NCBI GenBank assembly: GCA_964649825.1 | Contig: CAZYQW010000004.1 | Coordinates: 1 to 64,000, forward strand | Length of the DNA: 64,000 nucleotides | Origin: CAZYQW01 sp964649825 | Lineage (GTDB): Bacteria > Planctomycetota > B15-G4 > JADJEK01 | Direction: 5' to 3' | Shown here: positions 27,535-35,169 of the stretch, one piece after another | Position numbering within the stretch: the first letter of the stretch is position 1 | Layout: every line of letters begins with the position of its first letter | Translations under genes and position numbers: made by a program | The notes under the pieces: model-generated | Databases searched by the model: none | What the model saw: only the letters and a program-made list of their open reading frames with translations | What the model was told of the DNA's origin: nothing

Positions 27535-28041
27535 ATGGATCCTTCGAAACTCGCCGGCAAGGCGGCTGGAAAGGCCAAGTCGATCGGCAAGGCGCTGCAG
27601 GGCTACACCGGCATCTTCCGCCGGCTCGCAGAAGAACATCAGGAGGTCGCGATGATGCTGAAACGCGTCGCGACGTCGGACGATCGGCGGGAGCTCTTCG
27701 CGACCATCCGCAAGGAACTCCTGAGCCACGCGAAGGCGGAGGAGAAGGAGTTCTACACGATCCTGCGCGACCAGCCCGAGACCAGCGCGCTCGTCGAGCA
27801 CAGCCTCGAGGAACATCAGGAGGTGGAGCGAATGCTGGACGAGCTGAACACCTCCGACGTCGCGAGCGAATCCTGGACGCGCGGGATCGAAGAGCTGCGC
27901 GCTTCGGTCGAGGACCACGTGAAGGAGGAGGAGCAGGACCTCTTCCCGCGCGCAAGGGACGTGCTCGGCGACGACGTGGCGAAGAACATCGAGTTCAACT
28001 ACGACAGCACGAAGAAGGCGGAGATGGCGCGGATCCGATAA
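27535..28041 (+). CDS. hemerythrin HHE-domain protein
   Basis: 168 residues. A Lys-rich N-terminal tail (about 1-25) precedes a four-helix HHE cation-binding domain with repeated His/Glu pairs: RLAEEHQEVAMML, LLSHAKAEEKEFY, HSLEEHQEVERML and VEDHVKEEEQDLFP, enough for a di-iron site. Such proteins bind O2 or NO or protect against iron/oxidative stress. GGAGC lies ten bases before the ATG. Alone in its transcription unit, with a sigma-54 promoter 50 bases upstream. Confidence 0.9.
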   Translation: MDPSKLAGKAAGKAKSIGKALQGYTGIFRRLAEEHQEVAMMLKRVATSDDRRELFATIRKELLSHAKAEEKEFYTILRDQPETSALVEHSLEEHQEVERMLDELNTSDVASESWTRGIEELRASVEDHVKEEEQDLFPRARDVLGDDVAKNIEFNYDSTKKAEMARIR

Positions 28042-28090
28042 CCGGTCGGCACGCTCGGTCCGTGCGCGCACGCGGAGGGCTTCGTGAACG

Positions 28091-29611
28091 TCACCGGCGT
28101 GCGGAGCCCTCCGGATCTCGGGCCGCGTCTCCCGGCCCGGCCTCCACCATGGCATCCGCGGTCCAGCCCCCGCCGAGCGCGCGATAGATGCGGATCCACG
28201 CGCGGGCGACCGCGCCGCGGCTGTCGGCCGCCTGGTCCTGGCTCCGGAACAGGGTGCGCTCCGCGTCGAGCACGTTCTGGAAGTCGGTCAGGCCCTCGCG
28301 GTAGAGGTCGCGCACGTAGCCGACCGCGGTCTCGGCCGCACGCGCGGCCGCGTCGAGGTGCCCCGCGCGCTCGCGCTCGCGCCGAAACGCGCTGACCGAG
28401 GACTCGATCTCCTGGAGCGCGCGCAGGACGGCGGCCTCGAACTCGACCCGCGCCCGCTCGGCGAGCGCGTCCTGCCGTCGGACGTTGCCACGCACGCGGC
28501 CGCCGTCGAACAGGTTCCAGCGGAACGACGGGCCGACGTAGAACGTCCGGCTGTCCGAGTCGAGGGTTTGGGACGTGTCGAGCGATTCGTATCCATATCC
28601 ACCGGTGAGGGAGAAGCGCGGGTACAGGTCGGCGACCGCCACCCCGATGCGGGCGGACTCGGCGGCGAGGCGGCGTTCGGCCGCCCGCAGATCCGGACGC
28701 CGCAGGAGCACGTCGGTCGGGAGCCCGAGACCGACGAGCGGCGGCGGCGCCGGGATCGATGGGTCGTCGACGAGATCGTGGGCGACGCCGGGGGCCCCGC
28801 CGAGGAGGAGCGCGAGCCGGTACAGCGCGTCGTCTTGGGCGGCCTCGAGCGCGGGGATCTCCGAACGGGTCAGCGCCAGGTTCGACTCCGCCTGCGCGAC
28901 GTCGAGCGCCGGCGCCAGCTCGGCTCGGCGGCGGGAGCGCGTCAGCTCCAGCGTCCGGGCCTGCGCTTCGGTGTTGCGTCGCGCGATCTCGAGGCGCGCA
29001 CGCAGCGCCAGCGCCTCGACGTACGTCTCCGCCACGTCGGCGAGCAGGATGACCTGGACGTCGCGGGCGTCCTCGACCGTCGCCTCGAGGTCGGCATCCG
29101 CCGCCTCGACCGAGCGCCGCACCCGGCCGAAGACGTCGATCTCCCAGCTCGCGTCGACGGCGATGCTCGCGAAGTTGCGGTTGGACACGCCCGCGGGCGC
29201 GAGCGGCGTCGAGGGCGGGGCGAACGGCCCGTTGGCGCTGAGCCGCGAGCGCTCGTACGAGCCCGAGCCGTCGACGTCCGGGAACCACTCGCCGCGCGTG
29301 ACGTCGCGTGCGGCGCGCGCCGCTTCGACGCGCCACAGAGCCGTTCTCAGGTCGAGGTTGCCGGCACGCGCGCGCTCGATCAGCTCCGTCAGCCGCGGGT
29401 CGCCGAGCCACGACCACCAGGCGTCGATCTCCGCCGGATCCGCGCCCTCCGGCGCCGCGTGCCAACCCGCGGGGAGCTCCGGCTCGGGCCGCTGGTAGTC
29501 GGGGCCGACGGTGCACGCGAAGGGCCACGCGAGGAGCATCCATGCGACGCTCCGCCACCAGTCCGCGGGGCGCCGCGAGCGACCGCGACCGCGTCCGGCC
29601 GGCGGGCTCAT
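28091..29611 (-). CDS. outer-membrane efflux lipoprotein (OprM/NodT type)
   Basis: 506 residues. A basic N-terminus and hydrophobic helix end in FAC, the likely lipobox Cys, followed by TVGPDYQRPEPELP, the hallmark start of NodT/OprM outer-membrane factors. Two duplicated TolC-type halves follow (for example SWEIDVFGRVRRSVEAADADLEA and FRWNLFDGGRVRGNVRRQ, and RRPDLRAAERRLAAESARIGVA). It forms the trimeric exit duct of the efflux pump. The ATG overlaps the pump gene stop (29608-29611, ATGA). Last gene of the operon. Confidence 0.93.
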   Translation of the reverse strand: MSPPAGRGRGRSRRPADWWRSVAWMLLAWPFACTVGPDYQRPEPELPAGWHAAPEGADPAEIDAWWSWLGDPRLTELIERARAGNLDLRTALWRVEAARAARDVTRGEWFPDVDGSGSYERSRLSANGPFAPPSTPLAPAGVSNRNFASIAVDASWEIDVFGRVRRSVEAADADLEATVEDARDVQVILLADVAETYVEALALRARLEIARRNTEAQARTLELTRSRRRAELAPALDVAQAESNLALTRSEIPALEAAQDDALYRLALLLGGAPGVAHDLVDDPSIPAPPPLVGLGLPTDVLLRRPDLRAAERRLAAESARIGVAVADLYPRFSLTGGYGYESLDTSQTLDSDSRTFYVGPSFRWNLFDGGRVRGNVRRQDALAERARVEFEAAVLRALQEIESSVSAFRRERERAGHLDAAARAAETAVGYVRDLYREGLTDFQNVLDAERTLFRSQDQAADSRGAVARAWIRIYRALGGGWTADAMVEAGPGDAARDPEGSARR

Positions 29612-32600
29612 CGTTCGTCCGCCGCTGGCGCGCGGGCGCGGGCGAAGCGCCGGAGCACCACGTAGAAGACGGGCGTGAGGAACAGGCCGAGGATCGTGAC
29701 GCCGAGCATGCCGCTGAAGACCGCGGTGCCGAGCGACCGGCGCATCTCGGAGCCGGCGCCCGTCGCCACGAGCAGGGGGATCACGCCGAGCACGAACGCG
29801 AACGACGTCATCAGGATCGGCCGCAGCCGCAGCCGGCACGCCTCGACGACCGCGTCGATCCGATCCCGTCCCGCGTCCTCCTGCGCCTTGGCGAACTCGA
29901 CGATGAGGATCGCGTTCTTGCAGGCGAGCCCGACCAGCACGACGAAGCCGATCTGCACCAGGACGTCGTTGTCGAGGCCGCGCAGCCAGACGCCGGCGAG
30001 CGCGAAGAGCAGGCAGAGCGGCACGATCAGGATGACGGCCAGGGGCAACAGCCAGCTCTCGTACTGCGCCGCGAGCGCGAGGAACACGAGCAGCACGCAG
30101 AGCGGGAAGACGAGCCGCGCCGTGTCGCCGGCCGCGCGTTCCTGGTAGGCGAGGTCGGTCCACTCGAACGCGGCCCCCGGCGGCAGCCTCGCGCCCGCGA
30201 TCGACTCCATCGCCGCGAGCGCCTCGCCAGTGCTGAACCCCGGCCGCGTGTCGCCGTTCACGTCCGCCGCGGGGTACAGGTTGTAGCGAACGACGCGCGC
30301 GGGCGCGGCGCTCCGCTGGACGTCGACGAACGATCCGAGCGGGACCACCGCTCCTCGCGTGCTGCGGGTCCGGAGGCGGGCGACGTCCTCCTCTTCGTTC
30401 CGGAACTCGGCCTCCGCCTGCGCGGTCACGCGATACACGCGGCCGAGGTAGTTGAAGTCGTTCACGTAGACCGAGCCGAGGTACGACTGCAGCGTCTCGA
30501 ACACGTTGCCGATCGGAACGTCGAGCATGCGCGCCTTCGTGCGATCGATGTCGACGTAGAGCTGCGGGCTGTCGGCGCGGAACGTCGAGAAGACCTGCAC
30601 CAGGCCCGGCACGGCGCGCGCGTCCGCGACGACCGCGTTCGTCGCGGCCTGCAGCTCGCGCAGACCAAGGCCGGCGCGATCCTGGATCTGCATCCTGAAC
30701 CCGCCGCCGGAGCCGACGCCGCGCACCGGCGGCGGCGGGATCGCGAAGACGAGCGCGTCCTCGATCGCGGCGAGCCGCTCGCGCAGGTCGGCGAGCACGA
30801 CGTCGGCGGTGAGGCCCCGCTTGGCCCGCTCGCGCGCGTCCTCGAGACCGGTGAAGACGGCCGCGGCGTTCGAGCTGTTCGTCCGGGTCGCGCCCGAGAA
30901 GCCGACGAACGCCACCGCGTTCCGGAGGCCCGGCGTCGCGAGCGCGATCTCCGTGATCCGCTGCGTGACCTCGTCGGTGCGCGCCAGCGCCGCGCCGTCG
31001 GGAAGCTCCGCGCTGACGATGAAGTACCCCTGGTCCTGCGGCGGGATGAACCCCGTCGGCACGACGCGGAAGGACCACCACGTCAACGCGCCCAGCGCGC
31101 CGTAGATCAGCAGCACGATCGTGCCGAACCGCAGGATGCGCCGCACCGCGCCCGCGTACGCGCGGCTGGCGCGGTCGAACGTCCGGTTGAAGAGCCAGAA
31201 GAACCAGCCGACGGTGATTCGTCGCAGCCGCCGCGCCGCTCGCGACGGCTCGGACCCGCGCCGGAGCAGGAGGGCGCATAGCGCGGGCGTCAACGTGAGC
31301 GAGACGAGCGTCGACAGCGCGGTCGACGCCGCGATCGTGATCGCGAACTGCCGGTAGAACTGCCCGCTGATGCCGCTGATGAATGCCGTCGGCACGAAGA
31401 CCGCGATGAGCACCAGCGTCGTGGCGACCAGCGCCGATCCGACCGAGTCCATCGCCCGTTGCGCGGCCTCGCGCGGAGAGAATCCCTCCTCGAGCAGACG
31501 CTGCACGTTCTCGACGACGACGATGGCGTCGTCGACCACGATGCCGATCGCCAGCACGAGCCCGAACAGCGTCAGGCTGTTCAGGCTGAAGCCGACCGCC
31601 AGCATCACCGCGAACGTGCCGATGAGCGAGACGGGGATCGCCAGCACGGGGATGATGGTGGCGCGCCACCCCTGCAGGAAGACGAAGACCGTGAGCGCGA
31701 CCAGCGCCGCCGCCTCGAACAGGCTGACGAAGACCTCGTCGATCGACTCCTCGACGAACTCCGTGGGGTTGTAGACCACGCGTTGCTCGAGCCCGGGCGG
31801 GAACTCCCGCGCGAGCGTGGCCATCGCATCCTTCACCGCGCTCGCGGTCTCGATCGCGTTCGATCCGGGGCGCTGGAAGATGACCATCGCCACCGCCTCG
31901 CGCCCGTCGAGGTAGCTGTTCACGGAGTAGTCCTGGGCGCCGAGCTCGATGCGCGCGACGTCGGCGAGCCGGACGAGGCGCCGGTCGCCGCCGGACTTGA
32001 TGATGATGTTCCCGAACTGGTCCGGCTCGCGCAGCCGGCCTTCGCTCGCTACCATCAGTTGGAAGTCGCCCGCGGCGTCGCCGGGCGGCTGGCCGATGGC
32101 ACCGGCCGCGACCTGCACGTTCTGCTCGCGGAGCGCGGCGAGGACGTCGCCGGGGGTCAGGTCCAACGACGCCATGCGGTCGATGTCGAGCCAGACGCGC
32201 ATGCTGTACTGGCGCGCGCCGAACACCTGCACGTCGCCGACGCCGTCGATGCGAGAGAGGACGTCCCGCACGCGGAGGTAGACGTAGTTGCTGATGTAGA
32301 GCTGGTCGCGCGTCCCGTCGGGGGAGAGCATGTGCACGACCATGAGCAGGTCGGGCGAGCTCTTCGTGGTCGTGACTCCGATGCGTCGTACGTCCTCCGG
32401 GAGGCGGGGCTCCGCGATCGCCACCCGGTTCTGCACCAGCACCTGCGCCTCGTCCAGGTCGGTGCCGAGCCGGAAGGTGATGGTCAACTGCATCGTCCCG
32501 TCCGTGGTGGACTGCGACTCCATGTAGAGCATGTTCTCGACGCCGTTGATCTCCTGCTCGAGCGGCGTGGCGACGGTGGCGGCGATCGTCTCCGGGGTCG

Positions 32601-32760
32601 CACCGGGGTAGCTCGCCCGGACGATCACGGTAGGCGGCGCGACCTCCGGGTACTGCGCGACCGGGAGCTGGAACCACGCCAGGGCGCCCATCAACAGGAT
32701 GACGAACGAGAGCACCGCGGCGAAGATCGGGCGATCGATGAAGAAGCGCGGCAGGGTCAT
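29608..32760 (-). CDS. RND multidrug efflux transporter (HAE1 family)
   Basis: 1050 residues, the normal length for AcrB/MexB-type pumps. N-terminal FFIDRPIFAAVLSFVILLMGALAW, the large porter loops, and the proton-relay Asp pair in transmembrane helix 4 (VLAIGIVVDDAIVVVENV). FxGPxxP-like and GGGFRMQIQD segments and a second 12-helix half complete it. It exports amphiphilic compounds using the proton gradient. Start at 32760 is preferred over a longer frame because MTLPRFFIDRP is the family N-terminus and it overlaps the adaptor stop by ATGA. Confidence 0.96.
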   Translation of the reverse strand: MTLPRFFIDRPIFAAVLSFVILLMGALAWFQLPVAQYPEVAPPTVIVRASYPGATPETIAATVATPLEQEINGVENMLYMESQSTTDGTMQLTITFRLGTDLDEAQVLVQNRVAIAEPRLPEDVRRIGVTTTKSSPDLLMVVHMLSPDGTRDQLYISNYVYLRVRDVLSRIDGVGDVQVFGARQYSMRVWLDIDRMASLDLTPGDVLAALREQNVQVAAGAIGQPPGDAAGDFQLMVASEGRLREPDQFGNIIIKSGGDRRLVRLADVARIELGAQDYSVNSYLDGREAVAMVIFQRPGSNAIETASAVKDAMATLAREFPPGLEQRVVYNPTEFVEESIDEVFVSLFEAAALVALTVFVFLQGWRATIIPVLAIPVSLIGTFAVMLAVGFSLNSLTLFGLVLAIGIVVDDAIVVVENVQRLLEEGFSPREAAQRAMDSVGSALVATTLVLIAVFVPTAFISGISGQFYRQFAITIAASTALSTLVSLTLTPALCALLLRRGSEPSRAARRLRRITVGWFFWLFNRTFDRASRAYAGAVRRILRFGTIVLLIYGALGALTWWSFRVVPTGFIPPQDQGYFIVSAELPDGAALARTDEVTQRITEIALATPGLRNAVAFVGFSGATRTNSSNAAAVFTGLEDARERAKRGLTADVVLADLRERLAAIEDALVFAIPPPPVRGVGSGGGFRMQIQDRAGLGLRELQAATNAVVADARAVPGLVQVFSTFRADSPQLYVDIDRTKARMLDVPIGNVFETLQSYLGSVYVNDFNYLGRVYRVTAQAEAEFRNEEEDVARLRTRSTRGAVVPLGSFVDVQRSAAPARVVRYNLYPAADVNGDTRPGFSTGEALAAMESIAGARLPPGAAFEWTDLAYQERAAGDTARLVFPLCVLLVFLALAAQYESWLLPLAVILIVPLCLLFALAGVWLRGLDNDVLVQIGFVVLVGLACKNAILIVEFAKAQEDAGRDRIDAVVEACRLRLRPILMTSFAFVLGVIPLLVATGAGSEMRRSLGTAVFSGMLGVTILGLFLTPVFYVVLRRFARARAPAADER

Positions 32761-34115
32761 CGACGTTCCTCGACCGCGGCCGGCTCGTCCACCGAGAGCC
32801 ACTGATCCGGCGGAAGGGGAGCGTAGTCATCCGGGAGCCCGTCGTCGGTCGCATCGATCTCGACCGTCTCCTCGACCGCCCGGACCGCGGCGCCGGCGCT
32901 GATCTTCTGCACGCCGCGGGTCACGACGCGCTCGCTGCCGTCGAGCCCCGCTTCGATCGACCGCAGGCCGTGGATGATCGGGCCCAGCGTGACGGTGCGG
33001 CGGACGACCACCCCCGCGTCATCGACGAGGAACACGATCCGCTCCGACTGATCGGTGACGATGCAGGCGTCCGGGATCAGCAGCACCTCGTGACGCGGGC
33101 TGGCCGGCAGCCGAACCGTCGCGAACATCCCTGGCGTCAGGAACCCGTCCGGGTTGGCGAGGATCGCCCGTCCCCGCATCGTGCCGGTGTCCGGGTCGAG
33201 CTGGTTGTCGACGAAGTCCATGTGGCCGAGGTGGGGGTAGCCGCTCTCGTCCTGCAGCGCGACGTAGACCGGGTTCCGCACGTCGCGCGAGCTCTCGCGC
33301 GTGCCGTCGCGCGCCAGGCGCGAGTAGCGGAGGAACTCGCGCTCGTCCGCGTCGAAGTAGCAATGGATCGGATCGATCGAGACGATCGTGGTCAGGAGAG
33401 TCGCGCCGAGCGAGCCGCCCTGCACGAGGTTCCCCTGCGTCACGAGCCGCTGCCCGATCCGCCCCGAGATCGGCGCGTGGACGCGCGTGAAGTCGAGGTC
33501 GATCGACGCGCTCTCGATCGAAGCGTCGGCGGTGAGGATGCCGGCGTTGGCGGTCTCGATCGCCGCGCGAGCCGCGTCGATCCGTGCGTCGGAGGCCTCG
33601 ACCGCCGCTTCGGCTTGGAGCACCTCGCTCGTCCGGATGTCGACCGTCTCGCGCGCGACCGCCTCGGTCGCGACCGCGCGCTCGGCGCGCTCGAGGCGGT
33701 TCTTGGCCAGCGTCAGCACCGACTCGGCGGCGCGCCGGTCGGCCCGCGCCAGCGAGAGATCCGCCTGCGCCTGCGTCACCCGCGCCTCGGCTTGGCTCCG
33801 GTCGGCGCGCGCACCGGCCAGCACCGCCTCGAACGGGCGCGGGTCGATGACGAACAGGAGGTCGCCCTTCGCGACGACCTGACCCTCGCTGAAGTGGATC
33901 GAGTCGAGGTGGCCGGAGACGCGCGCCCGGACGTCGACGTGCCGGACCGCCTCGAGACGGCCGACGTAGCGGTCCCACACGACCGTCGCCTTGCGAAGCG
34001 GGCGCGTGACGCTGACCTCGACGGCCGGGGCCGGCGGCGCGGTCGTCGCGCCGCGATCCGTGCACGCCGCACCGAGCGCGGCCGCGATCAGCACCGCCGG
34101 CGCGCGGGGCATCAT
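32757..34115 (-). CDS. RND periplasmic adaptor lipoprotein (HlyD/AcrA family)
   Basis: 452 residues. Lipobox LGAAC gives a lipid-anchored protein. Barrel-sandwich halves (VRARVSGHLDSIHFSEGQVVAKGDLLFVIDP and DLDFTRVHAPISGRIGQRLVTQGNLV) flank a long coiled-coil hairpin rich in Ala/Arg/Glu (about 115-215), longer than in AcrA. Beta-barrel and membrane-proximal domains follow. It links the RND pump to the outer-membrane factor. It overlaps the hydrolase gene upstream and the pump gene downstream by ATGA, so all four genes are coupled. Confidence 0.94.
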   Translation of the reverse strand: MMPRAPAVLIAAALGAACTDRGATTAPPAPAVEVSVTRPLRKATVVWDRYVGRLEAVRHVDVRARVSGHLDSIHFSEGQVVAKGDLLFVIDPRPFEAVLAGARADRSQAEARVTQAQADLSLARADRRAAESVLTLAKNRLERAERAVATEAVARETVDIRTSEVLQAEAAVEASDARIDAARAAIETANAGILTADASIESASIDLDFTRVHAPISGRIGQRLVTQGNLVQGGSLGATLLTTIVSIDPIHCYFDADEREFLRYSRLARDGTRESSRDVRNPVYVALQDESGYPHLGHMDFVDNQLDPDTGTMRGRAILANPDGFLTPGMFATVRLPASPRHEVLLIPDACIVTDQSERIVFLVDDAGVVVRRTVTLGPIIHGLRSIEAGLDGSERVVTRGVQKISAGAAVRAVEETVEIDATDDGLPDDYAPLPPDQWLSVDEPAAVEERR

Positions 34116-34936
34116 GCCTCGAGGAACCGGAGGAGGTCGGCGTTCACCTCGTCTTTGTGCGTCGAGGTCAGGCCGTGCGGCGCGCCGGGGTAGACGACGA
34201 GCCGCGCGTGCTCGACGATCCGCGCCGAAGCGCGACCCGCCGCGTCGATCGGGACGACTTGATCGTCGTCGCCGTGCAGGATCAGCGTCGGCACGTCGAA
34301 CTTCTTCAGGTCCTCGGTGAAGTCGGTCGCCGAGAACGCGGCGATGCAGTCGTACGCGTTCTTGTGCCCGGCCTGCATGCCCTGCGCCCAGAACCAGTCG
34401 ATCAGGCCCTGCGACGGCTTCGCGTCCGGCCGGTCGAACCCGAAGAACGGTCCGGCCGCGAGGTCCTTGTAGAGTTGCGAGCGATCGGCGAGCGAGGCGG
34501 CGCGGATGCGATCGAAGACGTCGATCGGCTGGCCGCTCGGATTCGCCGCGGTCTTCAGCATCAGCGGCGGCACGGCGGAGATCAGCGCGAGCTTCGACAC
34601 GCGTTCCGTGCCGTGCCGGCCGACGTACCGCGCGACCTCGCCGCCGCCGGTCGAGAACCCGACGAGGGCCGCGTCCTCGAGGTCGAGCGCCTCGATCAAC
34701 GCCGCGAGGTCGTCCGCGTAGGTGTCCATCTCGTTGCCGTGCCACGGCTGGCTCGAGCGGCCGTGTCCGCGGCGGTCGTGCGCGACCACGCGATAGCCGC
34801 GCTCGGCGAGGAAGAACATCTGGTCCTCCCAACTGTCCGCCGTCAGCGGCCAGCCGTGCGAGAGAACGACGGGCCGTCCGTCGCCCCAGTCCTTGTAGTA
34901 GATCTCGGTATCGTCCTCGGTGAAGATCGTGCCCAT
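34112..34936 (-). CDS. alpha/beta hydrolase, non-heme chloroperoxidase type
   Basis: 274 residues. Canonical alpha/beta hydrolase: oxyanion HGWPLTADSW, nucleophile elbow GFSTGGGE (Ser), acid HGDDDQVVP and His in YPGAPHGLTSTH. The sequence is typical of the so-called non-heme chloroperoxidases/aryl esterases, which hydrolyse esters and have perhydrolase activity. GGAGAGA precedes the ATG. It is the first gene of the RND efflux operon and overlaps the adaptor, an unusual partner that may detoxify the pump substrate or simply respond to the same stress. Confidence 0.93.
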   Translation of the reverse strand: MGTIFTEDDTEIYYKDWGDGRPVVLSHGWPLTADSWEDQMFFLAERGYRVVAHDRRGHGRSSQPWHGNEMDTYADDLAALIEALDLEDAALVGFSTGGGEVARYVGRHGTERVSKLALISAVPPLMLKTAANPSGQPIDVFDRIRAASLADRSQLYKDLAAGPFFGFDRPDAKPSQGLIDWFWAQGMQAGHKNAYDCIAAFSATDFTEDLKKFDVPTLILHGDDDQVVPIDAAGRASARIVEHARLVVYPGAPHGLTSTHKDEVNADLLRFLEA

Positions 34937-34948
34937 GCGATGTCTCTC

Positions 34949-35075
34949 CGTTGGGGTTCACCCGACACGTGACCGCGCCCTCTCCTCCGCCGCGTACCGC
35001 GGCTCCGGTTCGGTTGCGGTCCTACCGCGTTGGGGTTCCCAGTGGTCCACCCGACCTATGACCGCGTTGGGGAAC
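34949..35075. repeat. imperfect direct repeat in the RND operon promoter region
   Basis: CGTTGGGGTTC followed by ACCCGACA-GTGACCGCG (34950-34977) recurs at about 35027-35066 as CGTTGGGGTTC ... CACCCGACCTATGACCGCG with an 11-base insertion, and a third partial CGTTGGGG follows at about 35064. The duplication lies directly upstream of the hydrolase-RND operon and may duplicate an operator. Confidence 0.55.
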
Positions 35076-35117
35076 GCCCCGGCGGGGGGCGGACCGGGCG
35101 GCGCCCGGCCGACGGAA

Positions 35118-35139
35118 CTGAGCGGGAGAGGTGGACACC
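35118..35139 (+). repeat. 22-bp element, copy 1
   Basis: CTGAGCGG-N4-GGTGGACACC, one of three copies with identical spacing and orientation in the window (others at 38052 and 39763). This copy lies 30 bases beyond the stop of the Ser/Thr kinase gene and upstream of the RND operon. A GTGGAC-ACC-GTCCAC hairpin overlaps its end. Confidence 0.6.
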
Positions 35140-35169
35140 GTCCACGAACTGGGCCGGTCCGGGCGTCCG

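Noticed and set aside
28091..32854. A 1587-codon open frame across the outer-membrane factor and the pump gene
   Set aside because: Only the part below 29611 reads like a protein (NodT/OprM). The rest is antiparallel-frame shadow of the RND gene with runs of Arg, and the ATGA overlap gives the real start.
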